Source: Nitrospirillum sp034653355 (GTDB lineage: Bacteria > Pseudomonadota > Alphaproteobacteria > Azospirillales > Azospirillaceae). Taken from it: DNA of 64,000 nt. The notes beneath the pieces were generated by a model. It did not search any database. It was not told the origin of the DNA and saw only the letters and a list, made by a program, of their open reading frames with translations. Below are positions 26,865 through 37,963 of this stretch, piece by piece. The position numbers were made by a program, and so were the translations under genes. The stretch spans positions 496,001-560,000 of the forward strand of contig NZ_JAYEER010000001.1 of the NCBI RefSeq assembly GCF_034653355.1, written 5' to 3'. The first letter of the stretch is position 1. Each line of letters opens with the position of its first letter.

Positions 26865-27709
26865 CCGTCATGATCACGCTGGAGGCGGCCCCCACGGGTA
26901 CCGGCCGGGGCAAGGCCCTGGCCGCCGGGCTGCTCCTGACCGGCCTGGTGGTGGCCGCTGCCCTGCTATCGCTGGTGTGGACGCCCTACGACCCCACCGC
27001 CATCAACGTCGCCGGACGTCTGGCCGCGCCCTCCGCCACCCATTGGTTCGGTACCGACGCCTATGGCCGCGACGTCTTTTCCCACGTGCTGGCGGGCGCG
27101 CGCAGCGCCCTGGGCGTGGCCCTGGCCGCCGTGGGCGTGGGCGCAGGAGTCGGCGTGCCGCTGGGCTTGCTGGCGGCGGGCCGGCGCGGCTGGGTGGAGG
27201 AGGGGACGATGCGCGGCAGCGACGTGGTCTTCGCCTTCCCCGCCCTGATCACCGCCGTGCTGATCGCGGCATTGTGCGGCCCGGGTGCCGTGGACGCCAT
27301 CGCCGCCATCGGCCTGTTCAACATCCCCGTCTTCGCCAAGGTGGCGCGGGCGGCGGCGCTGGGCGTCTGGGCGCGGGATTACACCCTGGCCGCCCGCCTG
27401 GGCGGCAAGAGCGGCGGCCGCATCTCGCTGGAGCATGTGCTGCCCAACATCGCCGGGCTGCTGCTGGTCCAGGCCACCATCCAGCTGTCGCTGGGCATCA
27501 TCGCCGACGCCGGCCTGTCCTTCGTGGGTCTGGGCACCCAGGCGCCCCGGCCCAGTTGGGGCCGTATGCTGGCGGACAGCCAGACCCTGGCGGGCCAGGC
27601 GCCCTGGCTGGTGCTGTTCCCCGGCCTGGCCGTGGTGGCGGCCGTCCTGGGTTTCAACCTGCTGGGCGAGGGCCTGCGGGCCCGCCTGGCGCCCAAGCGG
27701 GGGGCGTGA
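26861..27709 (+). CDS. Oligopeptide ABC transporter permease, DppC type
   Basis: A 282-aa permease with about six membrane helices. HWFGTDAYGRDVFSHVLAGA is the signature N-terminal segment of the DppC/OppC family. The EAA loop reads ARDYTLAARLGGKSGGRI followed by HVLPN, and DAGLSFVGLGTQAPRPSWG is a conserved late motif. It pairs with the permease half of the upstream fusion to form the channel. Its ATG overlaps the upstream stop (ATGA at 26861-26864), so the two are translationally coupled. Much longer open frames upstream in this phase are only shadows of the fusion gene. Confidence 0.92.
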   Translation: MTVMITLEAAPTGTGRGKALAAGLLLTGLVVAAALLSLVWTPYDPTAINVAGRLAAPSATHWFGTDAYGRDVFSHVLAGARSALGVALAAVGVGAGVGVPLGLLAAGRRGWVEEGTMRGSDVVFAFPALITAVLIAALCGPGAVDAIAAIGLFNIPVFAKVARAAALGVWARDYTLAARLGGKSGGRISLEHVLPNIAGLLLVQATIQLSLGIIADAGLSFVGLGTQAPRPSWGRMLADSQTLAGQAPWLVLFPGLAVVAAVLGFNLLGEGLRARLAPKRGA

Positions 27710-27713
27710 TCCC

Positions 27714-29302
<1,589 letters not shown>

Positions 29303-29315
<13 letters not shown>

Positions 29316-30331
29316 TGGCCGCCATCGTCCCGCCCATCCCCGGCATGGAACACGGCGCGGGCGATGGCGCGGGCCAGGCAATCGGCCGCGGCGGAACCAA
29401 TGCGCGCCACCTGGGCCCAGCGGCTGCCGGCCTCCGCCGGCAGGGCGGGCCCCCGCGCCACGGCGAACACGGTGTCGCCGTCGAAAGGCGTGTGGGCCGG
29501 ACGGGCGGCGCGGGCGATGCCGTCCTGCGCCATCATCGCCACCCGCTTGCACTCCGCCGTGCTGAGATCGGCGGAGGCGGCCACCACGGCAATGGTGGTG
29601 TTGGCGCCCGCCGTGGGCTGGCGGTGCACGCCCAGCCGCGACAGCTCGGGCACTGGGTCGCTGGTATCCACGGGGCCTTGGGGCGTCCGGCCGCCAAACT
29701 CACCATCGATCTCGAAAGGCCAGGCCCAGTAGGTGCGGCCATCGGGCATGAAGACCGATCCCACCGGGTTGGCCGCCACCAGGGCGCCCACCACCAGCCC
29801 ACCGCCCAGGTCCAGCGAGGCGGTGCCGATGCCGCCGGGAATCAAACCCGCCATGGCGCCGCGCCCGGCGCCGACGGGACCTTGCGCCACCTCCGGCCCG
29901 GCGGCCTCCACCGCGCGCAGGCCCAGGTCGCGATAGGGCGGCGTCAGGCTCCAACCCTTGTCGCCGCCGTTGGCCAGGTCATAGAGCACGGCAGCCGGCA
30001 CCAGGGGTACGGCCGGGGTGCCGGGACGCAGGGTCAGGCCGATGCCCCGGTGCGACAGGGCCGCGGCCACGCCGTCCGCCGCCCCCAGACCGAAGGCCGA
30101 TCCGCCGGACAGCACGATGGCATGGGCCCGGCCCACCAGGTTCTCGGGCGCCAGCGCCTCCGTCTCGCGGGTGCCGGGGCCGCCGCCGCGCACATCCACG
30201 CCGCCCATCCAGCCCTCGATCCCCTCGCACAGCAGAACGGTGACGCCACTGCGCACCCCCTCGTCAGTGGCGTGGCCCACCGCCAGGCCAGGGACGTCGG
30301 TGATGGCGTTGCGCGATCCGGGGGCAGGCAT
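29303..30331 (-). CDS. P1 family peptidase/amidase (NylC/DmpA-like)
   Basis: A 342-aa N-terminal-nucleophile hydrolase of the P1 (S58) family. It begins NAITDVPGLAVGHATDEGV and contains GGPGTRETEALAPENLVG and HAIVLSGGSAFGLGAADGV, all typical. The self-cleavage site is probably N244-T245 in TAGANTTIAVVAASADL. Asn-Thr at this point is the arrangement known from NylC (nylon oligomer hydrolase), whereas DmpA uses Gly-Ser. After cleavage Thr245 would be the nucleophile. No signal peptide is seen. It faces the peptide transporter operon and could process imported peptides or amides. The start at 30331 follows GGAAAA; upstream extensions lack support. Confidence 0.85.
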
Positions 30332-30443
30332 GATACGGTTTTCCAGCAGCTTGATGGCCAATCCACGATATCGGCCACGACAGCGCGGATAGTCCCCCTT
30401 CGCCCTGGCACCTTCAATGGGAAACACCCAAAGGGGAAATGTG

Positions 30444-31319
30444 ATGCCCGACGCCGCTGACCTGCCGCTCGCCGCCACCCGCCTGGTGGTCACGCCCGAC
30501 ACGGTGACGGTGCGCGACGGCCGGCCGCCCTTGAGTTTGCTGGTGCATGAGGGCGGGGCGCGCGCCGACACTACCGTCTTCCTCTGCCACGGCAGTGGCG
30601 GCAACAAGAACCAGTGGCGCCACCAATGGGCCGCCCTGGTGCAGGCGGGCGTACGCATCGTCGCCTGGGATTTCGTCGGTCATGGGCAAAGCCCCCAGCC
30701 ACGCGACTGGGCGGCGTATCAGGGAAGCCACCTGGTGGCCGACTACCGCCAGATCCTGGATAGTTATGGGCCGCCGGACGGTCAAGGCCGCATCATCCTG
30801 GCCGGCCATTCCTACGGCTGCCGCCTGACCTTGAGCCTGCTGCAGGGCCTGGCGGCGGAGGGGCGGCTGGACCGTGTGGCGGCGGCCCTGCTGCTGGGCC
30901 CGCCCAGCCCCGCCGCCCAGCTGGGCGCCAACCCGCTGGGCTGGCTGCCGCCCTTCATCCTGGAATGGATCCGCCCCCTCATCTCCGCCAAGTTCCGCGC
31001 GCTGGCCTGGCATCCCGACACCGACGCCGCCCTGATCGCGTTCGAGGAGCAGGCGACCAAGGGCAACAGCCTGTTCATGATGAAGGCCCTGATGAGCCAG
31101 GCCGCCCGCCCCGACCCGGCGGCGCTGTCCACCCTGACCCTGCCCATCACCGTGGTCGCCGGTGCCAACGACGGCCTGACGCCCCCGGCCGGCGCGCGCG
31201 ACCTGGCCACGCGCCTGCCCAACGCGACCTATGTCGAGCTGGAGCGCTGCGGCCACCAGATCATGCTGGAGAAGCCGGCCGAGACCAACGCCCTGCTGCT
31301 GGACCTGGTGAACGGTTAA
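30444..31319 (+). CDS. Alpha/beta hydrolase
   Basis: A 291-aa protein of the alpha/beta hydrolase fold. The oxyanion region is FLCHGSGGNKNQW, the nucleophile elbow is LAGHSYGCR (Ser123), the acid is probably Asp in VVAGANDGLTPP, and the histidine is in ERCGHQIMLEKPAE. This order is complete, so the enzyme should be active. The substrate is unknown. The start at 30444 follows AAGGGGAAATGTG. The stop codon overlaps the stop of the convergent NTF2-like gene by four bases. Confidence 0.85.
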   Translation: MPDAADLPLAATRLVVTPDTVTVRDGRPPLSLLVHEGGARADTTVFLCHGSGGNKNQWRHQWAALVQAGVRIVAWDFVGHGQSPQPRDWAAYQGSHLVADYRQILDSYGPPDGQGRIILAGHSYGCRLTLSLLQGLAAEGRLDRVAAALLLGPPSPAAQLGANPLGWLPPFILEWIRPLISAKFRALAWHPDTDAALIAFEEQATKGNSLFMMKALMSQAARPDPAALSTLTLPITVVAGANDGLTPPAGARDLATRLPNATYVELERCGHQIMLEKPAETNALLLDLVNG

Positions 31320-31792
31320 GGCTTCTGGGGGCTGGAGGAATAGGTGATGGCGGCGATGCGCCAGCCATCGACCGCCTTCACCAGCTGCCACATCTCCAGC
31401 CCTCGGTTGGTCTCCACCCCATCGATGAAAAAGTGGAAGTCGAAGGTGACGGCGGCCACGGTGCCGTCGCTGACGATGCGGATGTTGCTATGGCGCGGAT
31501 CCAGCGCCGACTTGGTGGTGGTGACGAAAGTGGCGAAGTCGCGGTAGCTGCCGGCACGCACCTTGGGCTTGACCCCCGCCACCGGAGCATAGGCCTCATC
31601 TGTCAGGACGTTCAGCCAGGCACCACCCTCCGGAATGAACAGCGCGGCCAGACGATCACCGGCATGGCCGACCACGGCGGCATGGAAGGCGTCCATCACC
31701 TGGCGGATGCCGGCCTCGCCGGGCACCTCGGCGTCGGCCGCCGGGGCCAGGCACAGACTGAAGATGAAGGCGGGAATGATCAGGGCGCGCAT
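31316..31792 (-). CDS. Exported NTF2-like protein
   Basis: A 158-aa protein with a signal peptide (ALIIPAFIFSLCLAPAADA). The mature part has the NTF2-like pattern: an N-terminal helix (IRQVMDAFHAAVVGHAGDRL), LAALFIPEGGAWLNV, and late strands AAVTFDFHFFIDG and WQLVKAVDGWRIAAITYS. Such domains occur in enzymes and in ligand-binding proteins, so no reaction is claimed. It may be co-transcribed with the regulator and permeases upstream on the same strand. Confidence 0.7.
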   Translation of the reverse strand: MRALIIPAFIFSLCLAPAADAEVPGEAGIRQVMDAFHAAVVGHAGDRLAALFIPEGGAWLNVLTDEAYAPVAGVKPKVRAGSYRDFATFVTTTKSALDPRHSNIRIVSDGTVAAVTFDFHFFIDGVETNRGLEMWQLVKAVDGWRIAAITYSSSPQKP

Positions 31793-31860
31793 GGGGCCTC
31801 CGGTCGTTGGGGATGCCCCTACCTGACACGGCGCGTCGCCCTTTACCGACTAAAGAAACG

Positions 31861-32640
31861 CTAAAGCCGCATAAAGACGCGCCTCAGCCAGCCCCCCGGC
31901 CGCAGCCGAGCATCCAGCCCATCCAGCCGCGCCGCCGTGGCCTTGGCCAAATCGCCCGCCGGGCCGGCGGCGAAGGCGGCCCACACCACCCGCCCCGTCA
32001 CGGCATCCGTCGCCGTCAGCGACAGTTCCGGCTTGCCGTTCCACAGGATCAGACGGGGCGTCAGCGTCAAGCCATCCGCCGGCGGCGTATCCGATGCCGT
32101 CACGGCCACGGCCGTCACCTGCGCCAGGCGATTGGTCACCACCGTGTCCAAGGCGCGCGACAGGGCATCGTAGCCAGCCTCGCCCATCTCATTGCGCACC
32201 GGCGCCACCGCCACCGTGGGCCAGGGCGTTGATCGGGGTGCCAAGCCCCAGCTAGCCAGGGCCACCAGCGCCACAGCCGAGCCCGCGACCACCCACCGGC
32301 CCCAATGGCTCTGAACCGCCCCGCCGCCGGTAACGGGTGACTCCAGGTTCAGGCGGTAGCCCCGTCGCGCCACGGTGACCAAGTGCACCGGCTCGCCCGC
32401 GTCCTCGTCCAAGGCGCGTCGCAGGTCGCCGATGACCACGGCCACGCTGTTGGCGCTGACGGCCCGGCCCCGCCAGACCTCGGCCAGCAGGGCGTCGCGG
32501 CTGACCACTTCACCGCGTCGGACGCACAGCGCCGCCAGCGTCCGCGCGGCGCGATCCTCCAGTCGCCGCTCCGTCCCGTCGGCATGACGCAGAGATACGC
32601 CGTCGAAAGTCCAATCACCGATGCGGTGCGTAGGTGTCAT
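31861..32640 (-). CDS. ToxR/CadC-like membrane transcriptional regulator
   Basis: A 259-aa protein. Residues ~5-100 form an OmpR-type winged helix (LRHADGTERRLEDRAARTLA, GEVVSRDALLAEVWRGRAVS, VAVVIGDLRRALDEDAG, VARRGYRLNL). A single membrane helix follows at ~113-132 (WVVAGSAVALVALASWGLA), and the remaining ~125 residues lie in the periplasm. This is the one-component ToxR/CadC design, in which a periplasmic signal controls DNA binding. It starts 39 bp after the second FtsX-type permease and probably shares its transcript, so it may report on envelope state. Confidence 0.82.
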   Translation of the reverse strand: MTPTHRIGDWTFDGVSLRHADGTERRLEDRAARTLAALCVRRGEVVSRDALLAEVWRGRAVSANSVAVVIGDLRRALDEDAGEPVHLVTVARRGYRLNLESPVTGGGAVQSHWGRWVVAGSAVALVALASWGLAPRSTPWPTVAVAPVRNEMGEAGYDALSRALDTVVTNRLAQVTAVAVTASDTPPADGLTLTPRLILWNGKPELSLTATDAVTGRVVWAAFAAGPAGDLAKATAARLDGLDARLRPGGWLRRVFMRL

Positions 32641-32679
32641 ATCGCTGATCCCTGCCTCGTTGGCCCAGGATAGCAGGCC

Positions 32680-35103
32680 TCACTCGTACCGCAACGCCGC
32701 CACCGGCCGGGCGCTGGCGACGCGGATGACATGGATGGCCACGGTGGCCAGCGCCACGGCCAAGGCCACGGCGCCGGCCGCCAGGAAGGTCAGCGGCGCC
32801 TGGTCCACCCGCACGGTGAACTGTGCCAGCCAGCGGTGCAGCGCCCACCAGGCGACAGGCCACGCCACCAGGTTGGCCAGCAGCACGGGCCGGGTGAACT
32901 GCCAGGCCATGAGGCGCAGGATGTCGCCCACCCGGGCGCCCACCACCCGGCGAATTCCGATTTCCTTGGTGCGGCGGGCGGCCGTCAGGGCGCTCAGGCC
33001 GAACAAGCCCATATTGGCCAGTACGATGGCCAGCCCCCCAAAGGCGGCGAAGACCCTGGCCTGGCGCCGTTCCGACTGGTACAGCCCCTCGATCCGCTCG
33101 TCGGCGAAACCGCGATGCAGATATTCGGCGTCGGGAAAGATTTTATCGACCAGGGCATTCACGGCATCGACGGTGGCGCGCTGGTCACCGGCCGCCAGGC
33201 GCAGGGTCAGGTCACGGCCGCCGGCCTTTATGTAGAACATCAGCGGCTGGTCGGCGCGGCGCGCGGACTGGAAGCGCATATCGGCCACCACCCCCACAAT
33301 CTCGGTGAAAAGCGTGTGCGCCTCATTGGCGTACAGCCGCTCGCCCACCGCGTCCTCTGGCCTGCGGTAGCCCATGCGCCGCGCCGCCGTCTCCGTCAGG
33401 ATGGCATAGCGTGGCGTTTCCTGATCCACGGCGTCGGGCTTCCACCCCCTGGGCAGGCCTTCGCCCGCCACCAGGGTCGTGCCGTATGTCGCGAAAAAGT
33501 CCTCGTCCGCCGTGAACGTGGCGATGCCGCGCGCCTCCTTCTGGGTGCTGCGCGTATTTTCCGGCAGGTTGAAACTGGACAGGCTTTCCGAATGATCGGC
33601 TGGCACCAGGGTGGAGAAGCCCAGGTTTCGTACGGCCGGCAAACGCCCCAGCTCCGCCTTCAAGGCCGCCGCCCGGACAATGTCGGTGGGAAGGTTGGTG
33701 AAGACGTAAAGGCTTTCGGGGCGATAGCCCAGGCTGACCACCTGCACATGCGCCACCTGGCGCTGCACCGTGAACGTCGCCACCATGAGCGCGACCGAGA
33801 TGGCGAACTGGGCCACGACGAGGACGCCGCGCACCCGGCCGGCGCCGGGCGTCCGTGTCCTGCCCTTCAGCACTTCCATCGGTCGGTATCCGGACAACAC
33901 CAAGGCGGGGTAAAAACCGCCCAGCACCCCCACCAGCAGGGGCGTGGCCAGCAACAGGGGCAGCAGCCAGCCCCGCGTCAGGGGAGCCAGGGACACCTCA
34001 CGGCCCACCAGGCCCTGGAACGCCGGCAACGCCAGTTCCATCAATGCCAGGGCGGCCGCCGTGCCGATGGCGGCCAGCAACACCGCCTCCCCCGTGAACA
34101 GAGCCGCCAGTTGACGGCGCCGGGCCCCAGCCAGCTTGCGGACACCGATTTCGCGGGCCCGGTTGATGGCCTGGGCGGTGGCCATGTTGGTGTAGTTGGC
34201 GATGGCGATGCCCAGGATCAGAAGGGACACCCCACCCAAAATCCGCAGCGTGCCAACGTCCCCACCGGCGGCGACATCACCGAGAGCCTTGATATGCAGG
34301 TATATATCCGGCACGGGGTCCAGCCGCAGGCTGACCATGTTGTCCATGCCGCCGCCCGCCTGATCCGGGTTGGGCGGATTGTGCCGGTTGACGAACGCGG
34401 GCAGACCGCTGGCAACCGCCGCCGCTGACACCCCCCTCGCCAGCCTTATGTAGGTCGCGACGCCGGCGATGTCGGACCAAGGGGACGCTTTTTGGCGCGC
34501 CCAGGACTTTTCCCCGCGCGCGGCATCGGCGGCGATGGCGCCGAAGACAAGGTGGCTTTGCGGCACGGGGGCCAGGATGCCGGTTACCGTCAGCACCGGT
34601 CCATGTCGCACCTGGACCGTGCGTCCGACAGGATCGGCATCGCCGAACAGGATACGGGCCAAGGCTCGCGTCACCACCACACCGTCCGGCCGGGCAAGAA
34701 CAGTGGCGGCGTTCCCTTCCTCCAGCGGATAGTCCATCACCTGCAGGAAGTTGGGATCCGCCCACTCTATTTGCTGCTCGAAGAACCGCGTGCCGCTGCC
34801 CAGCATCACCTTGTCGTTTTCCGCGCGGGCGGCGGCCTCGACCTCCGGAACCTCCTGCAGCAGGGGACCGGGCAGGTCGGTGGGCGCGAACGTCAGCTTG
34901 ATGGACTGGCCACCCACGTTGAGTTGGCTGCCCACGCGATACAGACGATCGGCGTGGCTGAAGCCACGGTCCACCGACAGCTCTTCCGCCACATAGAGGC
35001 TGACCAGCAGGAAGGCGGCGATCCCCACCGCCAAACCCAGCAGGTTCAGCAGCGTGAACAGCAGGTGGCGGCGCAGGAAAACGGGCAGTGCGAGCATGGG
35101 CAT
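32680..35103 (-). CDS. MacB/FtsX-type ABC permease (second of pair)
   Basis: An 807-aa inner-membrane protein with an N-terminal helix (LLNLLGLAVGIAAFLLVSLYV), a large periplasmic MacB-type core domain, three helices in the middle, a second core domain and three C-terminal helices. Two FtsX units carry LLILGIAIANYTNMATAQAI and ARRTKEIGIRRVVGARVGDI. No ATPase gene is adjacent. Proteins of this duplicated type often act with an ATPase encoded elsewhere and are thought to move lipids, peptides or signals across the envelope. It is closely similar to the gene just upstream, from which it is separated by 12 bp. Confidence 0.85.
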   Translation of the reverse strand: MPMLALPVFLRRHLLFTLLNLLGLAVGIAAFLLVSLYVAEELSVDRGFSHADRLYRVGSQLNVGGQSIKLTFAPTDLPGPLLQEVPEVEAAARAENDKVMLGSGTRFFEQQIEWADPNFLQVMDYPLEEGNAATVLARPDGVVVTRALARILFGDADPVGRTVQVRHGPVLTVTGILAPVPQSHLVFGAIAADAARGEKSWARQKASPWSDIAGVATYIRLARGVSAAAVASGLPAFVNRHNPPNPDQAGGGMDNMVSLRLDPVPDIYLHIKALGDVAAGGDVGTLRILGGVSLLILGIAIANYTNMATAQAINRAREIGVRKLAGARRRQLAALFTGEAVLLAAIGTAAALALMELALPAFQGLVGREVSLAPLTRGWLLPLLLATPLLVGVLGGFYPALVLSGYRPMEVLKGRTRTPGAGRVRGVLVVAQFAISVALMVATFTVQRQVAHVQVVSLGYRPESLYVFTNLPTDIVRAAALKAELGRLPAVRNLGFSTLVPADHSESLSSFNLPENTRSTQKEARGIATFTADEDFFATYGTTLVAGEGLPRGWKPDAVDQETPRYAILTETAARRMGYRRPEDAVGERLYANEAHTLFTEIVGVVADMRFQSARRADQPLMFYIKAGGRDLTLRLAAGDQRATVDAVNALVDKIFPDAEYLHRGFADERIEGLYQSERRQARVFAAFGGLAIVLANMGLFGLSALTAARRTKEIGIRRVVGARVGDILRLMAWQFTRPVLLANLVAWPVAWWALHRWLAQFTVRVDQAPLTFLAAGAVALAVALATVAIHVIRVASARPVAALRYE

Positions 35104-35115
35104 CAGCCGATCCCC

Positions 35116-37530
35116 TCACTCATACCGCAGGGCGCCGGCGGGCGGCGCCTGGATCACGCGCACGACGTGGACGGTGACGGTGGCCAGCGCCACGACCAGG
35201 GCGGCGGCGCCGGCCGCCAGGTAGGTGCCCGGCCCCTGGTCCACCCGCACGGTGAACTGCCCCAGCCAGCGGTGCAGGCCCCACCAGGCCACGGGCCAGG
35301 CCACCAGGTTGGCCAGCAGGACGGGCCGCGCGAACTGCCATGCCATCAGCCAGGCGATGTCCCACGCCCGGGCGCCCACCACGCGGCGGATGCCGATCTC
35401 CTTGGTGCGCCGCGCCGCCGCCAGGGCCGTCAGCCCGAACAGCCCCAGATTGGCCAGCACGATGGCCAGCGTGGCGAAGGTGGCAAAAACCTTGGCCTGC
35501 CGCTCTTCCGTCCGGTACTGCGCCTCCAGCCGTTCATCGGCGAAGCCACGCGGCGCGCGGTGCGCTTCGGGGTACAGCGTGTCCACCAGGGCATTGATGG
35601 CGGTCACGGCGGGGCGTGGGTCGCCGGCGGCCAGGCGGATGGTCAGGAAACCGCCGGTGGCGCCGATGGTGAACATCAACGCCTCGTCCGCGTCGCGGGC
35701 GGTGCGGAAACGGACATCGCCCAGCACGCCCGCGACCTCGACCGGATGATCCTCCTCATCGGTGTAGCGGTCGCCCACGGCGTCCGTGGGATGGGCATAG
35801 CCCAGGCGCCTGGCCGCCGCCTCGGTCAGCCAGACGTAGCGCCGCCCGCCTTCCGCCTCCGCGCGCCAGCCGGGCGGCAGGGCCACGCCAGCCTTCAGGT
35901 CCAGGCCATAGGTGGCGACGAAGTCCGGGTCCGCCGAGAACTCCGGCATGAAGGCCTTGCCCGGGGTGGCGCCATGGGTGTCGGCGGGCACCGTGAGTTG
36001 GGTCATGAACTGGCTGATGTCGGCAGGGACCAGGCTGCTGAAGGCCGCGCCCCGGACACCGGGAAGCTTGGCCAGTTCCGTCTTCAGGGTGGCCGCGCGC
36101 TGGGCGTCACGGGGCAGTTGGCTGACGATGTAGAGATTCTCCGGCAGAAAGCCCAAGGCGGCCGTGCGGGCGTGTGCCACCTGGCGCAGCACCGTCACCG
36201 TGGCGATGATGAGGGCGATGGAGATGGCGAACTGCGCCACCACCAGCACGGCGCGCAGGCGGCCGGCGGTCGGCGTCGCCCCGCCCTTCAACACCTCCGC
36301 CGGGCGATAGCCTGACAGCACCAGGGCCGGATAAAGGCCGCCCAGCACACCCACCACCAGGGGCGTGGCCAACACCAGGGCCAGGAAGCCGCCATCACGC
36401 GCCAGGGAAAAGCCCAGCGGCCGGCCCACCAGCGCCTGGAAGGGGGGCAGCAGCACCTCCACCACCGCCAGGGCGGCCAGGGTGCCAGCAATGGCCAGCG
36501 CCACGGACTCGCCGGTGAACAGGGCCACCAACTGCCAGCGCCGGGCGCCGGCCAGCTTGCGGATGCCGACCTCACGCGCCCGGTGGATGGCCTGGGCCGT
36601 GGCCAGGTTGGTGTAGTTGGCGATGGCCACGCCCAGGATCAGCAGGGCGGCGGCCGACAGGATACCCAGGGTGCCGACGTCGCCGCCCGGCTTGGACTGG
36701 TTGAAGGTCTTGATGCGCAGGTGGATGGCCGGCACCGGGTCCAGGCGCAGGGTCATGAAGCCCGTGCGCACATCGTCCGGCAATTGGGTCAGGACGGCGC
36801 GGCGACGTACGAAATCCGCCAGCCGGGCGTCCACCGCCTCGGCCGACGCGCCGGGGCGCAGCCGGGCGTAGACGGCGGTTTCCCCGATGTGACTCCACTG
36901 CTCCCCGACCATATGGGCCCAGTTCTTGTCCCCCCGCCCGCTGTCGGCGGCGATGCCGGTGAATTTCAGATGGGTTTCGGCCAGCGGCTTCAGCACGCCC
37001 GTGACGGTCAGCGTCTGGCCGTTTCCCCCTTGGCCGCCCGCCACCTGGACGGTGCGACCCATGGGATCGGCGTCGCCGAACAGGGTGCGGGCCAGCGCGG
37101 GCGTCACCACCAGCCCGTCGGGCCGGGCGAGCGCCGTGGCGGCGTCGCCCCGCGCCAAGGGATAGTCCAGCACCTGCAACAGGTTGGCATCCGCCCACAA
37201 CAGCGGCGTGGTCAGCACGCGATCCCCATCCTGGAGATCCACCTCTTCCTCCGAGGCGCGGGTGACCGCCTCCACCTCTGGGAAATCCTGGGCCAGCGGC
37301 TCGACCAGCAAGGGCGTGGTGGCGCCCAGCACCACCTCGTTGCCGCCCACCGACAGCCGGGTTCCCACCCGGTACAGCCGATCAGCCCCGGTGAACCCCC
37401 GGTCCACTGTCAGTTCCCCCGCCACGTACAGGCTGACCATCAGGAAGCCGGCGATGCCCGCCGTCAGCCCGAACAGGTTCAACAGGGTGACCAGCGCGTG
37501 GCGGCGGAAGATGGACGGCAAGAGGTTCAT
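35116..37530 (-). CDS. MacB/FtsX-type ABC permease (first of pair)
   Basis: An 804-aa paralogue of the following gene with the same layout: N-terminal helix (VTLLNLFGLTAGIAGFLMVS), two periplasmic core domains and two FtsX units, including LLILGVAIANYTNLATAQAI and ARRTKEIGIRRVVGARAWDI. It is the first gene of an operon that runs through the second permease to the ToxR-like regulator. A good sigma-54 promoter lies 42-57 bp upstream with a perfect palindrome further up, so expression probably depends on an enhancer-binding protein. None is evident nearby. Confidence 0.85.
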   Translation of the reverse strand: MNLLPSIFRRHALVTLLNLFGLTAGIAGFLMVSLYVAGELTVDRGFTGADRLYRVGTRLSVGGNEVVLGATTPLLVEPLAQDFPEVEAVTRASEEEVDLQDGDRVLTTPLLWADANLLQVLDYPLARGDAATALARPDGLVVTPALARTLFGDADPMGRTVQVAGGQGGNGQTLTVTGVLKPLAETHLKFTGIAADSGRGDKNWAHMVGEQWSHIGETAVYARLRPGASAEAVDARLADFVRRRAVLTQLPDDVRTGFMTLRLDPVPAIHLRIKTFNQSKPGGDVGTLGILSAAALLILGVAIANYTNLATAQAIHRAREVGIRKLAGARRWQLVALFTGESVALAIAGTLAALAVVEVLLPPFQALVGRPLGFSLARDGGFLALVLATPLVVGVLGGLYPALVLSGYRPAEVLKGGATPTAGRLRAVLVVAQFAISIALIIATVTVLRQVAHARTAALGFLPENLYIVSQLPRDAQRAATLKTELAKLPGVRGAAFSSLVPADISQFMTQLTVPADTHGATPGKAFMPEFSADPDFVATYGLDLKAGVALPPGWRAEAEGGRRYVWLTEAAARRLGYAHPTDAVGDRYTDEEDHPVEVAGVLGDVRFRTARDADEALMFTIGATGGFLTIRLAAGDPRPAVTAINALVDTLYPEAHRAPRGFADERLEAQYRTEERQAKVFATFATLAIVLANLGLFGLTALAAARRTKEIGIRRVVGARAWDIAWLMAWQFARPVLLANLVAWPVAWWGLHRWLGQFTVRVDQGPGTYLAAGAAALVVALATVTVHVVRVIQAPPAGALRYE

Positions 37531-37571
37531 TCAACGGTTCCCCCCGGTTGCGGAATGAAGCCTTTGCCTTA

Positions 37572-37587
37572 AGCAAAAGGCGTGCCC
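37572..37587 (-). promoter_or_regulatory. Sigma-54 promoter of the FtsX permease operon
   Basis: On the minus strand GGGCAC-GCCTT-TTGCT fits TGGCAC-N5-TTGCW with one mismatch and the invariant GG and GC in the right spacing. It lies 42-57 bp before the start codon at 37530. Confidence 0.65.
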
Positions 37588-37648
37588 GGGGCTAAGAAGT
37601 TGTTTTTGCTTGAATCATCGAGGGAATGTCCTTGTCCGGTCCCGAACA

Positions 37649-37666
37649 GTGTCCGCAGGCGGACAC
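37649..37666. promoter_or_regulatory. Putative enhancer site, GTGTCCGC palindrome
   Basis: GTGTCCGC-AG-GCGGACAC is an 18-bp palindrome with perfect 8-bp arms, roughly 65-90 bp upstream of the sigma-54 promoter. This is a normal distance for an enhancer-binding protein. Degenerate GGAC/GTCC repeats continue to about 37735. Confidence 0.6.
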
Positions 37667-37963
37667 CCTGAAGGCGGGGAATGGACGATTGTTGGACGAT
37701 CCGCACCGACGCTGTCCAAATCGTCGCATGACCATTGAAGCGCGTGCCTGTCGTCCAGCGGGGCGGCCAGCTGCCGCGCGGATCCATATGCAACCTACTA
37801 TATATAAAACATCTGTATTTTCTACTTATTACCTGATAAATAGCGTCTTCTGCTGGCGCGGCCCTGCCGCAAGCCTGCCGCGCGTCCCTGAATGCAAATA
37901 TAGCCGCCACCACAATACCACCCACAGAGACCACCAGATCCATGCCTTTTCAAAAATTGAAGG

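Larger units (their letters stand above)
37531..37963. promoter_or_regulatory. Divergent control region: FtsX operon / R-body regulator
   Basis: A 433-bp gap. The left part (37572-37735) holds the sigma-54 promoter, a GTGTCCGC palindrome and related TTGGAC/GTCCAA repeats for the permease operon. The right part (about 37790-37960) is strikingly AT-rich for this genome and leads to the R-body regulator. No gene is supported here. Confidence 0.65.

Noticed and set aside
27285..27713. Upstream extension of the fused ATPase gene
   Set aside because: The extra N-terminal text is Arg/Ser/Trp-rich and overlaps the DppC permease. The ATG at 27714 begins the conserved ATPase domain directly.
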